Source: Pseudoscleropodium purum
Lineage: Eukaryota > Streptophyta > Bryopsida > Hypnales > Brachytheciaceae
Assembly: GCA_963969395.1 (NCBI GenBank)
Contig: OZ017798.1
Span: 21,258,173 to 21,322,172 of the forward strand
Direction of reading: 5' to 3'
DNA length: 64,000 nt
Below are positions 11,809 through 24,954 of this stretch, piece after piece. Position 1 is the stretch's first letter, and every line of letters starts with the position of its first letter. Position numbers and translations under genes: made by a program. A model generated the notes under the pieces. That model saw nothing but the letters and a program-made list of their open reading frames with translations, was not told the DNA's origin and made no database searches.

Positions 11809-14477
11809 TCAAGCAATTGTGATCTCGTCAATAAGATGGCCCGCCTTGAACTTCTTGTCCCTAATCAACATCGCATATTCCTTCCATGATACATCTTCAT
11901 ACTTGCGTGGATGTGCTTCATCAACAACCTCTGTCGGGGCAAAGATGACCTCATCAAAGCGTGGATTCTTGAAGAAGATGAGCGAGAATCTCGCTGTGGT
12001 GGAATTCAATGCCACTCGGTGTTGCACACTACGATATCGTCCATTGCTCCAAATCTGTGCAACGAAACCCAATTGATGAGATTGGTGAACACAAGACAAC
12101 AATTGTGGGTTTCAAACCTAGATCTTGAAAAATGGATGCTTAAATAGGATCAAGATGACCTGCCAAGTGGCCCACCAATAGCTTTTAGGATCCCAAGTGG
12201 TAATATCAATAATCATGCTATATGGTGATTATATAGGAGACTAAGGAATGTTTGCACTTGCTAAAAACAATGATATTAAGGAGGATATTTAGAATAAATT
12301 TGGATAGACCTTTAGACTATTAGAGTGACTTGTCTAACACCTCTCCTTGCACCACTTGTTGCACCAAGTATAACATATCTAAGTAGCTAGGGTTTACTTT
12401 TGGCAATACAACTAATGGAAGGATCATTGTTTGACACTCCCTCCTATATGAGTGACCCTCTTATTTTTTGATTGGACCCAAAACAACTCACAACCAATGC
12501 ACTCACATGGAGGTGAAATTGACAACAATCCTTTAAATACAATGAATCAAACACTTCAATTTCCACATCTAGATTACCATGCGGGACATAACCATTTTTC
12601 ATATCGCTCCACAAAGTTTGAATCTTGTCAATAACGAATTTCAAACCTTAAAGAATAGATAACAAGGACAATCTGGAAGATACTATCAAGAACCCCAGCA
12701 AGCGATTATCATGTCATAAAGAGATTAAAAACATGAATCCAGCAACCATCAATTCAATCCTATGCCATTAGCCAAAGGAGAGTTGCAGTAATTGAGTTTG
12801 ACATTCACTACTTAAGTGTCAACCCCTTCCCCCTAAGACACAACCATTCAGCATTGAAAGCCTTCAACAAGGACTGCCTCTCATTCCACACCCTCTGAAG
12901 TCTGAACCCCAAACGAAATGAAAGCATGCAAAGACCAAACCCTAATTCAAGGGGAAGCAAGCTAGCCAAGCAGTAACTTACCTGCAGCATGTCCCCGACG
13001 TTGACGACGAGAGCGCCGACCTCGGGCTTCACCGCCAGCCACTTGCCGTCTTTCAGCAGCTGCAGTCCTGGGTACTCTTGATACAAAATCGACAGGCTGT
13101 GGGGATCGGTGTGGGCTCGAAGGCCACGAGCGAGATCGGGTCGAGGACATGGCGGGTAATGCGCGGCGATGAAGTTCCCCGTCGTACTGTCATGGAACGC
13201 CTTGAATTTCTGGGATGAGTCCCCGGCTATTCCTTCGCACAGCAACCCAATCAGTCGATGCGACAGGGAGTCCATGTGCTCCATGTATTGCAACAGATCC
13301 TGGCTGCGCCATAGCCACTCGAAACCAGTCGGAACCAAAACTTTGGACAGCAGTCGAATTCGAATAGAGCATCGATCCGCTGGGCAGACCTAGCAAAACG
13401 AAATGTGACAACGGTCCTATCTGAAATGTAGAGGAACCCAGTGGACTTACAATAACTATCCAAAGTTCAATGAGATTATCACCTTCGGTGTAATAAAATT
13501 ACTAGACCCTAAGATAGATAGCATGCACCTGCAGCCCAGCAACTTAGGACAAATTAATCCGTCGTGAATTATAGTGTATGAGGATCTCAAAGAGAATAAC
13601 ATTAGACTGAGGGAGCAATTGTGAGAACTCACCCTTCTCGTACACGAAAAAAACTCCAAGTCTGGCATTCACTAGAGAGCATCTATGATGCTCCTACGTG
13701 AGCTTCTCTCCTCTATGTCCAAGGATGTTAAGGTTACTAAAAATTAATCTAGATTCGCAAGGAAAGGCAGCTGCTCAAAAATGTTGAGAGGAGAGGAAAA
13801 CGTAGATTTAATATTCCTCGTCCATGGGGTCTTCATCGGACCTGGAGGACGAAACCCTGTGGTACGCAGGGTTCCCACCTCTGGAACTTCCATAGTTCAA
13901 ACTATCCGAAATTCGGAAAACCTAAAATTCAAGTGGAAAAGAACGCAAGTGCAAGGCGATGCCTACAATTCAAGTGGTTCATTATATACCTGACTTGTCC
14001 ATCATCCTCTCGCCACACCTGCTCTGCCAACGCTTGCAGCGCATCCCCCTTTCTCTCAAAGAAGAGCCTCTCCGTCCAACAAGGATGCTGTCCATCCAAA
14101 TCCACAATCATAGTCCCGGGGGTATACCCCGCGTACTTCCTCGGCATGTCCGACTTCACCCGCATCTTCTCCTCGATGGGTCTCGCAAAGAACCTCTCCA
14201 CATGCGCCATGATCTTCTGAATGACCTCGTGGGGAACTCCATGGTTCACCACCTTGAAGAACCCCCACGTCTCCGCAGCCCGAACCAACTTCGTTACCAC
14301 TTCCTCATGGGACCCTGCACCATCGAGGTCGGCCAAGTCGATGACGGGAAACTGATTCTCAGCAGCGAAGTTGTCGAAGGGAGTGTCGTATCGAAGCGCC
14401 TCAGGGAGCACAAATTCTTGTAAGGAGTGATGGTGGTCGATTGCGAAGATCTGGTGCTGGAGATCAGGAGCTGCCAT
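11809..14477 (-). CDS. 2-oxoglutarate-dependent dioxygenase, copy A
   Basis: A DOXC-class Fe(II)/2OG oxygenase of the kind that hydroxylates or desaturates small specialised metabolites or hormones. Exon 1 starts at ATG 14477 (CCGCCATGG context, product MAAPDLQHQ) and carries the DIOX_N motif FPVIDLADLDG and WGFFKVVNHGVP. Exon 2 (13389-12982) carries YPPCPRPDLA and the RAHTD iron ligands and ends at a CAG|GTAAGT donor after GDMLQ. Exon 3 (12054-11809) begins IWSNGRYRSVQHRV (second iron His) and has ARFS (2OG-binding Arg/Ser), ending in TGA. Two donors are possible for exon 1: the CAG|GTATAT donor at 13990 throws exon 2 out of frame, while the CAG|GTGTGG donor at 14019 gives an open 370-residue product. 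The 5' flank differs from that of copies B-E. Substrate unknown; probably functional if the 14019 donor is used. Confidence 0.8.
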
Positions 14478-16921
14478 GGCGGAAGATCGAAGGGGACCGT
14501 GAAAAGGAAGCTTCAATGTGGTGCGGAAAGACCAGCGTGATTGAAGCGTCTGTTGGGTATGGCTCAACCAGGAGGGTTAACGTGTCCTCTAGAATTTGCA
14601 ATTTGAGCAAGTCAGAGGACATGTGAAGGACCTCAAGCATTTTTCTTGCCTACAAAATTAAGCAATTTTGGTGGCTTCATTTTTCATGGCTTTTAATTCT
14701 TAAACATCAAGGCGACCATTTTGTGTCCAGTGGATGACATGGAATCAAATTGTATAGGACAAAAGTGCAAGTACTCATCCTCAAAATTTGTTTTGGGAAG
14801 GGAAGATCTTTTACATTAGTTTGACTTGCAATGACTACTTTTGCAATTTTGGAGGCTAGTAATTCACACAGTAATAGAAAAGGATGATTTTGAGGGTCAT
14901 CCCTTTAGTGTTTAAGGGTTGATGCAATTTATATGAATATTCATAGTAATGTGTCACCACTGTTTGTAGTTGAGTCCATATGCATAGCTAACTATAAGAT
15001 ATTGCAATAGACTAGTTTAAAAATGTGGAAGAAATTTCAGAAACTATGATTGCATAGATTGCAAGATATTTGAATTTGAAGTGAAAAAAATAAGTTTTTT
15101 ACGCCTTGTTTAATTACATTTTTTGACTTTGAATCTTCTTTGCTTGAAATTTTTGTAGTAGTAATTTTGAATTTTGAATTTTTTATATTGAAGATTGAAT
15201 TGAGAGTCTAGGAAAAAACAAAAAACAAAATACATAATTTTCACTCATTAAAAATTGGTAAGTAGAAAGAGGTTCAAGACCAATATTTTTTTTTTATCAC
15301 TTTTCAATTTCATTTCATCTCATTTCATTTATAAAAAATATTAATAAATCAAAACCCATCAAAAGAATTGAAAAATTATCTCCCATAGAAAAAATTATTT
15401 CAAAAGCCTTGTAATTGTAGAAAATAAAAATGACCACTTGTAAGTAATTTAAATCCAATCTGAGAATATATAAATAATTATATTGTTGTTTTTATCTACA
15501 TAAATACTTTATATCCTATAACTAATCAAAAATCAAAAGACTTTTGTAAAGTTAATTTTAACTTCGACATGTCTTGTAAAACAAAGTTAAATTGCACAAA
15601 AATAATGTATATTGGATTAGAGGCATAATGGCAATGAAGAATTTCAATTCACTTATATTATAGAATTTCATTTTAGAGTTTGAAAATTTCAATAATTTAA
15701 TCTAATTTTTGTAAAATCAATGTTCTTCTTTCTAATGTTTACAAGATGGCTTGCTAATTAGTTTAGTTGCATAGATGTAGCCAAACCTTTAAAATACCTA
15801 CACTTTATTGTAAACTATCATCAAACAATTTCCTACATAAAATGTAGGATTTCTACAATGATGGCCAATGATCAATTTTGGATACACCTATAATTGATAC
15901 TTTCAAGCTTTTGATTCTATTCATACGGCATCTAAAATATACATGAATAAATAATCTAGTATACTTTTCCAATTGCCTACAAGAACCAACAGAAAAAAGA
16001 CACTATAATATCAAGATAATCAAATGTATATTTGGACAATTATAGGTGACATTATCTTATGTGGTTAACCTTAAATGCATGTGCAACCAAAAAATAATTG
16101 ATAAATGACTATTAGAGAAACCATGGAAACAAAGAATGAACCTATTCATCCAAGAGTTTGATAATGTTGGCTAACTACCTAAAACATAGGAGTCATTTCC
16201 ATAGACTTATGACACATGTGTCTTAACTTGAAGGTTTAGATGGATGACTTTCTAGGAACATTGTAGAAATAAAAACAATGTACTTATTGGTTCAAAAACC
16301 AAATCATTTTTGACAAAGTACCTACAATTAGTGATAGGTCTCATCTTTATTAGGTACATGAAAGTGAGTGTTTTAACCCTAAAGAGACAATGAGGGCTGA
16401 AAAGTGATTCATGGATGATTTCATTGCTCACTAGTATGCCCCATGCCATTGCCACGGTCAAAATAGAAGCAAACGTAATTTTTTGATTTTTTGATTCATA
16501 ACAACTTTGAAATTCAATAACTTTTACATTGAAGGTTGAAATGTCACAAATCAAAGCCTGTGCAACCTTCCTTGCCGAGGGCTTTCCAAGGGTATCAAAA
16601 ACACCACCAAAGGATGCACGGTCTAAGAGATCTCAACATAACAAAAAACAAAACAAAAAACACCCTAACTTAAGATATGGATTGTAGAAACGTATTGGTC
16701 CCATAATTGGAATAGTTTTTGTAGTGACTACTTTGGTCACTGGGAGGCATGTCCTTCAAGGACTTCACAAGCTAAACATCTCAATATAGTCATTTAATAA
16801 GAACAAGCATGGAAGGAAATATTTCATTTTTTTGGAAAGGTCTCTGAATCAGTCCATGTCCTTGTCTACAATGTAATGAAATACTCCAACTGCCAGGGTT
16901 CTACATGCAATACGACCTCTT
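14478..16921. other. AT-rich intergenic DNA
   Basis: The upstream side of copy A is unlike the shared 5' flank of the other dioxygenase copies. From about 14640 on the DNA is AT-rich with long A/T runs. On the minus strand an open frame runs from about 16640 to 16252 without a recognisable domain; it may be a gene remnant. Confidence 0.5.
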
Positions 16922-19900
16922 CTAATGATATTTTTTTAATAACTCATGAAAGGACACCTCAACATCGTCCCAACCACACATTTCAAGTGCAAGTAAGGTT
17001 GCTAGGGTCCTAATGTCTTTAGGACCCAATCTCACTCTAGTATGACAAAAGTTGAGAAACTCTAGACTCCTTGAGCTTTTGAAATCTAGCAACCTCGTCA
17101 ACCAGAACAGTTTGAAACATCCAGGCGTATCAATGAAGTCAAGGTTCCCCACTTCTCCAAGCTTGTCACCTCATGGTATTTGACAAAATAGATACACTCC
17201 AATTTCTTCAAACCATTGAGAATGGATAACTTCGCCAACAAAGTTCTAGAGCAATCCAACTCCCTAAGTTGCGTAAGGCATTCCAAGCTTAGCAACCTCT
17301 TGATTGGAGTCTTGATAATCTTCAAAACTTCCAAGTTTATAAGGTTGTGAAAATCTGGTAATCCAAGACTCCCTACCAGAGTACAACAAGCATTTAGCCA
17401 GAGGTATTCTAATGCCATCAAGTCACTAAACTCAAGCAATTGTAATAGACTACCGACATTGTTTATTGTCAATCTTTTTAACCTTATCAATGAGCGCATG
17501 CCATGGATGTCCCAAAACTCTAGCAAATCTTTGAAGATGAGCTCTTCCAAGGCAATGAAGTTGACAAATTGTAGCATCACCATAGGTTGGATATTTCTCA
17601 AATTCAACCATTGCAAATGCCTCAACAAGTGTAAATTGGGCAACTAGTCAATTGCAAAATCATAGATAGTAAGTTCTTGAAATGGCATGAAGTTGTTCAA
17701 TCCAAGAAGCTTGTTAATTTTTTTCCCCTTGATATTCAACCATCATAGCTTTGTAAGCTTATGCAAATCAAGAATTTGACTGAGCTCGGAACAACATTCA
17801 ACATCAAGTCCTTGCAACAAAATCACCTCGCCTAAACCAGGACATTGGCTTAAAGAATTGCAATCAAACAACAAGAGCTCCTGCAAGGAAGTCATTTGTC
17901 AGCCCAATCCAACCACCTCTTTTGCATTCTTGCATCTGCAAAAGAGAATCTTTCTCAACAATGTCAACTTGCTCAAATCGGGAAATGATACAAGACATGT
18001 GCATTGAACTACGAGCTCTTGCAATTGAATGCATTTGTCAAGGTTCGGTGGTTCGAAAGGTTCTGAGAGCGGACTTTCTTCAAAACAACTTGTATCCAAC
18101 CGCAAAACCTTAAGTCTTGTCAACTGACCAATTTCCTACAAACATGGTGCAAAATGAATGTTGCGCATGTCAAGCCAAACAAGATTCCTTAGCCCTCCAA
18201 GTCCAATTAGTTGGCCTCCACTTTTATGACCTTTACAGCCTTCATAATTCCACTTCAACTCCATGCTTTTGAGGCATTGTAAACCTTGCAAATCCAATAG
18301 GTCATTCCTTCCAATAAAAAGTTGAAGCACCATAACATTGCAAAATTGGTGCCACTTCATTGCTTCTACTGTCACCATCCACTAGAATGATGTGTAAAAT
18401 TCGTAATCGACATACTTCATGAAGATTCTCTCTATATTAGATGAGCAATTTTCAGATGGTCTCTTCTCCAAGTCAGGAAGATACGTGGCTTCTTCATCAT
18501 ACCACACCCAACATTTGGCATCAAGAGCACCCCTCTTCACCTTAGATAAGGCAAAGTCAAGATACAAGTCATGAACAATGATACCATTGAAATCATCACT
18601 GATATCTTTAATCAATGCTTTGGCCTTCAAAGCTTGCAACTGCAATGAATACACAACACAATACCATGTTCGACAAGCCAAAATGCAAAAGTAACCAAAT
18701 TAATCAAGAAATTCGACTCTACTTGGTTATGGAGAAATTATCAGTCACAAACTTTTTTACTATCTTGACCTTGGATCCTAGATGCAAAGAAGAAAATATA
18801 AAGGTAGCATGAATGATTGGGTTAAAAACCAAATATCAATAAAGTTAATGGGATAGTTTTGATGGATGCAAACCGAAATCTACTTGTCTTAAATTGCTAT
18901 AAATTAGACAAGACAAATGATTTGAACAATCAATATTTAAAATTCTTATCTGTTCCTTAAAAAAACTCACTTCCGACAAGTCATGCACAATACTTAACCA
19001 TTTATAAATGTCAAGGCAAAGGGTATGACGCTTGATTGTAACCTCAGTCACAAATTCTTCACCAGTAAAGGGAGATTTCTTTTGACATGGATGGAAAAGA
19101 ACTACATCCATGAAAAAAAGTTTCTCTTCTTTACGCAAGGAGTCATAACCTTTTCGGAGGATGTTGAATATCAAGTGGTCCTTTTCTCAAAATTGGTTGA
19201 ATTTGTCATCTTTAGACAAGTTCTCTACCCAAAGGCTTGGATCACATCCAAGGCTTCCCAATTGAGCACCCAAAACTTTGAGTGCAAAAGGATGAAAATG
19301 CTCCTCCATATTGGCACCTTTGTGAAATTGGCATTGCTTGATGCAATATTGGATTTTGGACTCATCACCTTCACTTATGAATTGAAGGCAAGGTGTTGCA
19401 CTATGAAGAAATAGTTGCTTTGCCTTTTTCTCTTCCAAATTATGTAAGTCTAGACAATCACTTTTGTCGATGTTTAAGCAACCAAGTATATTAATAGAGC
19501 GAGTTTTCACTATCACAATGTTGCCGTGGATGGTGAAAATTTGCCTTGAGATAATCCTCGGCTTGCTCTAATGACTCTTGCCACACATTATCCAAAGCTA
19601 AGAATACTTGTTGTTGATGTATACATTGTTTGAGAAGATCCATTGTCTATGATTGCACATTTCTAGATTCATAAGTGACATTCATTTTCTTCAATAATCT
19701 AAAGCTTTAATACTTTAGAATGACCACTTTGAATTCTAAACTACTTTATTAAAATGTTGCCTACTTTGAAATCAAGGTATTGGAATATAAATACATCATT
19801 ACACCTAATCAACATCATATTCAACAAAGGTGGGATATGCTCAACTAACCATAGCCTCAATCTTCAATGTCAAACTATCATGGTTGACATTGGTCAATCT

Positions 19901-21468
19901 TCGCAATACTTCCTTATGCAATTCAATTGCTTCACTCTTCTTTCCCAATTCTGCATGGCACACTCTTCCTTGGAACTTCATATACAACTTGTCGCAAAGT
20001 ACTTTGCAAAAAGTAGTCTTTCCAATTCCTCCTATACCATAAATACCTACTATACAAACACCATAGGATGGTGATGGTTTTGTTCTCTTGAGCTTTTTTA
20101 TTATAGCCTACATTCAAGCAAAAGCAATGCCAATCAACTTGTTAGATCCAAGGTACTACTTCTTGCATTGTTCACCGAACACTATTTTTTACAATTATTG
20201 TAGGGAACATTAGAATTAAATTATATTTTACATGTTGTTAATAACTTCTTACTTGTATAAAATTCATTAATATTTGGAGGGCTAAATCATACAAGACTTT
20301 ATTCTTATCCAATTGTATTTGTATAAGTTAGTTAGAAATTATACTTTTAATTCAAACATATATTGTAGCTAAAAGTAGAAAAACTTATTTAAATTACTTT
20401 GGCCCATAATAATTTATATATAAAATTTTCATAGAAATATGTCTTCTTGTGGCTCAAAAGTCCATCCAAAATCACTGGAATTGGTTACTAATAACCAAGC
20501 CAACCAAATTGCATGGCCTCTCTTGATCAAATTGGACATTGTTTGTTGTATTCCATTATAAGTGTGCAACCATACACAAGTTGAACAATGGTCAATAGAG
20601 GCTAAGGAAATGACATTCAACAAGAAGTCCTACACTTGGAATATATAGTGTCTTCTTGTGAGTCATTTTTCTACTCTACCCAAACCTCATTTCCACTAAT
20701 AAAAGTCAGCAACCCTTGTATTGCACAAGGGAGTTCTAAGAGTTTATCATCATGGAAAAGAAACAAAGTTTACTACTTTGGAGGTGGTAATGGTAGTGAG
20801 TTACTTTATAATTGAGAAAACAATCTCCTTGTGTTGTTCAAGAGCATTCACATTCAAACCTTTGAGTGTATTTACAAACATTCAATTTCTACCTTGAGTA
20901 TACGTATTCTCCCTTGAATATGTGCACCACTCCATGAGCTCTCTAATGGAATTAGTCCACGAACAGCTTCCACAATTTGTTCTCTCAATGCAACTTCGCC
21001 CAAAGATTCCACGTACTCAATTCCATTAGAAGGACCCAATACATCCAATGCCTTCTCCCACTTGCCCACATCAATCCTGCGATCTTTTTCAACCCATTGA
21101 CTCCACACAAAGAGCCAATGTTGATGTCTTGTTTCATTTCATGTACATTCATTTCGTGAGAGTCCCAAATACACGAGGAGAATTGCAAGCTTTCTAGAAT
21201 TGGTTTCGTGAGATTGCACAAATGCCTCCAACTCTAGCATGGGCCACTTTGTCTTGGTGAAAAAATCTTCGGATAATACCAATATTGCAATGCGACATTG
21301 TTGAACAGCTTGAAATATAAGTCTAGGAAATTTTTGGCCCTTTAGTAAACTATCGGGTTGTTTATCAAAAAATGGTGAGTACTCCCACCTTTCCAAATCT
21401 ACGTACAGCTGCTCAGTAAAGTTCTTCTAAATGCCATTGTGACTTAGAAATATTGTATATTTGGGTTC
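16922..21468 (-). pseudogene. TIR-NBS-LRR immune receptor, decayed
   Basis: Domains appear in TNL order on the minus strand. The TIR starts near 21468 with KYTIFLSH, then CRIAILVLSEDFF and WPMLELEAF, to about 20876. The NB-ARC has a perfect P-loop (GIYGIGGIGKTT, 20012-20047), a kinase-2-like FLALDNVW (19578-19610), an RNBS-B-like IVIVKTRS near 19500, a degenerate GLPL (FALKVLGAQLG near 19270) and an MHD-like VHDLYLDFA near 18560. Leucine-rich repeats follow over 18378-16922. Breaks: an in-frame TAG at 21427-21429, an in-frame TGA at 21139-21141, a frameshift near 19540 between kinase-2 and RNBS-B, and stops separating the LRR blocks. Some gaps could be introns, but two stops inside the TIR exon make this a pseudogene. 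Intact relatives act as intracellular pathogen sensors. Confidence 0.88.
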
Positions 21469-21544
21469 TAATTCTGGTTCCTTGACGAAACCAACGATTG
21501 ATAAATGCCAACAAGTCAGAACCTCAAGTTGACATGAGTAGTGT

Positions 21545-22280
21545 ACTAAACTAGCTGTGCAAACTCGGTGTTCTCATAGGTGTGGAAGGCTGCAAAGTCC
21601 AATCCAAGGTATAGAGGACCCTGATGAATATGTAAATGTCAAAGCTAGATGGAGGATAATATACCCTATTTAGAAAAAAATTATTAAGCCCTAGAGATGG
21701 TCGTTCCATGATTATCACAAACCTTCTTAGTTCCATGACTTGAGATTGGACATTCCAACTTGAAAGAATATCCTAAAGCCAGAAAGAGATCTTCATTTTG
21801 GCAGGGTTTTCATCAGGTGTTTCTTTTTATTTTTTTACAAAGTGGCAAAGTGGCAACACTAAATGTTATAGTGGTGCTCTAAATTTCAACATTCATCTAC
21901 ATATTGGATAGAAAATATGATATTAGTACATATTATATATCCCTAATTTTATTTTCATCCACAATTAGGCGATTTCATCCAAGATTTTTATTTGTTTGAA
22001 ATTTTTGGCAATTTTCAACTCTTTTACTACCATTTTTTTCTATAGGCTTGGTGCTGGGCAAAAAAATTTGGTGCAATTTTACAACAAATCATTAGAAAAA
22101 ACCCATTGATTTTCATAAAAGCATCAGGCCTGGAGGAAGAAACACTATGGTTCATTGGGTTTCTTTTGTTTCTTTCCTCCAGGTCTTGTATAGTACAACT
22201 TGTTCACTGACCAACATCTTACCAATGATTGTCACCATCGTTGGAAGGATCCGCCGCTTCATCATCCAAGGATTCTTTGT
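21545..22280. repeat. Non-coding unit, copy 1 of a direct duplication
   Basis: It shares ordered blocks with 22620-23058: GTGGAAGGCTGCAAAGT-like start, GGAGGATAATATA, CTTGAAAGAATA, a GGAGGAAGAAAC...CTCCAGG hairpin, and TGTCACCATCGTTGGAAGGA followed by CGCCGCTTCATCATC. Copy 1 carries extra sequence at about 21815-22110. No coding function is seen. Confidence 0.7.
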
Positions 22281-22619
22281 TCAATAGAGTACCATTAAAA
22301 CGTTCCTCCATTTACATGAATGTGTCTTCGAAATGTTTGATTCTTATTGGTTGACGCATTTGAAAGAGACATTATGAATTCTGATTTGTTAAGAGTTGAT
22401 TTTTGCAAGCTTTAGATTTCGATGCACCTATAGAACAGATCCAATACCTTAGAGATCCGCAAACTTTGAAAAATTATAGAAATTAGATACCATATCCCAA
22501 TTTTTTTTTTAATATTCATGATTTTCACTCACTTATACTACAAAAATATTATTTAAAAAAAAACTTCCTCCAAATATGGTAAATTCTTTAAACAGGCAAT
22601 TTTGGGTGTATTTACCTTA

Positions 22620-23058
22620 GTGGCATTCTCTTTTGTGTGGAAAGCTACAAAGTTCAATCTAAGGTATGGAGGACCTTTTCTGGATTTATAAAAATCAAAT
22701 ATTGATGAGATGGAGGATAATATAATATAGCCTTTTTCAAAAGAAATTATTAGACACTAAACGAGTTGTTCCAAGCTTATCGCAAACCCTCTTTTCTCTA
22801 TGCCTTAGGATTTGGCATTCCCACTTGAAAGAATACCCTAAAGCTAGAAGAAGATTTTCATTTTCAGGGTTTTCATGAAAGCATTAAGCTTGGAGGAAGA
22901 AACCCTCTGCACCATTGGATTTCTTTGTTTCAGCCTCCAGGTCCTTTGGAGTACAAACTAAACATTTTGAGAAACCTCACATACCTCAACTCATTGATCA
23001 AAATCTCACCACTGATTGTCACCATCGTTGGAAGGACTCGCCGCTTCATCATCTAAGG
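22620..23058. repeat. Non-coding unit, copy 2 of a direct duplication
   Basis: Partner of 21545-22280, same orientation, with diverged bases throughout. The internal hairpin around GAGGAAGAAACCCTCTG resembles a short segment in intron 1 of the dioxygenase copies. Between and around the two units (22281-22619 and 23059-23582) no gene is seen. Confidence 0.7.
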
Positions 23059-23582
23059 ATTAGGGTAGCTGCAATGATACAACAGAGATGATCCAGTACT
23101 AAATTAAGTGACCCATCAAATTTTTTCTCTTTCATATTTCAATCTAAACAACATGCTGCAAAAGACAACAAGCATGAATCGTTAATCATCATGCACACAA
23201 AAAAGATTCCTTCAAGCCAATCGATCAGTAGGTGGTTTCCTCATAGAGTTTCAAATTACAATTTCAGAAGCATGAAATGCACCTAAGAGAGATCCTCCTC
23301 TTCTTTGTGACCCCTTTTCATTTTAAATCCTTCATGTTAGCACTGCCATTTGCAACTAGCTATAGATCTGATCAAAATAAGCTTGTCTGGAAAACTCTCA
23401 CGACCTCGTGCTAACTAAAGTTCTACACAAGCAGATACTAGGAATAAAGACAATGAGACACAAGGGAACTCAACCTCAAGACAAGGAGTGAGAAGACTAT
23501 ATACACAACTCAAGAACAAAAGATGAGGAGAGCAATAAGATAGGAGACGAATCTGGCTAAAGCTCCTCTATAACATACTTTG

Positions 23583-24954
23583 CTAGTTGGAGTCTATACA
23601 AACTAGATTATTGGCTTCTGCATCTGTGGATGAAATTGCCACATTATTTTGCTTCTTAGAAGACCATGATATTGGTCCACCTATCGATTTAAAGACCCAT
23701 CCAATAATTGATTTGCAGTCAGTTTTGTAGTTTCCCCAATCTGCGTTTGTGTAGTGAAGCATCAATGTGTTGTGATCCTTTTTATAAAATATACCAAAGT
23801 CAAGGTATCCTCAAATGTATCAGAGAACTTGCATGGCTATTGTCATATGTGGCACTCTTGGATCATGCATAAAACGACTTAGAATATCTATTGCATAGAG
23901 TATCTTTGGCTTCGTATTGACTAGTAATATGAGCATACCAATAAGCTGTTGAAAATTCCCTCCATCAACCTATGGTGAATTGTCCTCTAGCCCAAGATGA
24001 AGCCTTTCTGCCATTGGAATAGATGCTGGTGTACAAGACTCTATAACGAGCTCTTTGAAACTTTGTAGGGTGTATGACTTTTGCGAAAGAAAAATTCCTA
24101 AGTGTGAACAAATAAACTCTACTCAAAGATAGTAGCTAACATTACCAAGATTTATCATTGCAAAGTTGTACATAAGCTTGTTTTTAAGATTGTTGAAACT
24201 TTTGCTATCTAAGCCAATGATCAACAAATTGCCAACATACAAGATAAAAAAGATAATGCCATGTGAACTTGTAATGTAACATAAGTTGTAGTTGGCTTTA
24301 GTATGCAATAATCCAAGCTCTATCAAGAACTCATTAATTTTTTCAAACCATGTACGAGGAGGCTACTTGAGACTATATAGCAATATTTTTAGTTTGTACA
24401 CTTTATTCAATGTAGAATTAGTGCAAAAACCTTTCAATACCTCCATATAAACAATTTCTTTAAGGAGTCTCCATTAAGAAATGTTGTAATGATGTCAAGG
24501 TGAATCAAGATCCAATCATTGCTAGCTTCTAATTGATGAGGTTTTTGCTCTAGTAGCAAAATGAAAGGTTGCACACATGGTTGTAGCATTATAATTTGAT
24601 ACTTTTCATTTGTTGATAGCCTCAAGCTACAAGGCAAGCTTTGAATTTGGAGGGTTTGCCATTTGCACCTATTTCTGTCTTAAATAACCACCTGGTTGTT
24701 ACAAGCTTAATACCTGGTGGAGGATCGCAGAGATCCCAAGTGTTGTTTTTCATAAGTGAATTGCATTCTGATTTCATGGCTTCTTGCCAATTGAGGTGAG
24801 CATTAGCCTTAGTAAAATTTAATGGCTCAAAAGGTTTTTCAATAAAGCCAAATAAATTTGAATTTGAATATTTATTGAAGATGACCAACTTGTTTATAAA
24901 GAGAATTTTTATTTTAGAAAAAATTATAAGAGAAAATTTATAATTAAATTTCAA
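23583..24954 (-). pseudogene. Ty1-copia reverse transcriptase and RNase H remnant
   Basis: Copia polyprotein pieces occur in the right order on the minus strand. The RT entry region has NWQEAMKSEC and NNTWDLCDPPPG (24954-24622). Next comes a fragment equivalent to the 'DV..AFLNG' block (24637-24434). The catalytic strand reads LYVGNLLI instead of LYVDDLLI (24326-24123). The RNase H end reads NADWGNYKTDCKSIIGWVF and GGPISWSSKKQ (23765-23583). Stops and frameshifts separate the pieces. No LTRs or primer-binding site were identified, so this is an old fragment that cannot move by itself. Confidence 0.88.

Noticed and set aside
13933..14423. Long plus-strand open frames opposite dioxygenase exon 1 (also at 28469-29059 and 50632-51060)
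   Set aside because: They are antisense shadows of GC-rich exon 1, recur only because the exon is duplicated, and have no domain of their own.
16252..16640. Open minus-strand frame downstream of the TNL pseudogene
   Set aside because: No recognisable domain, no clear start and no link to the LRR frame. It may be a gene remnant, but I cannot support a call.
21815..22110. Possible LTR ends flanking the copia remnant or the duplicated units
   Set aside because: I found no TG...CA-bounded direct repeats, primer-binding site or polypurine tract that pair across 23583-24954.
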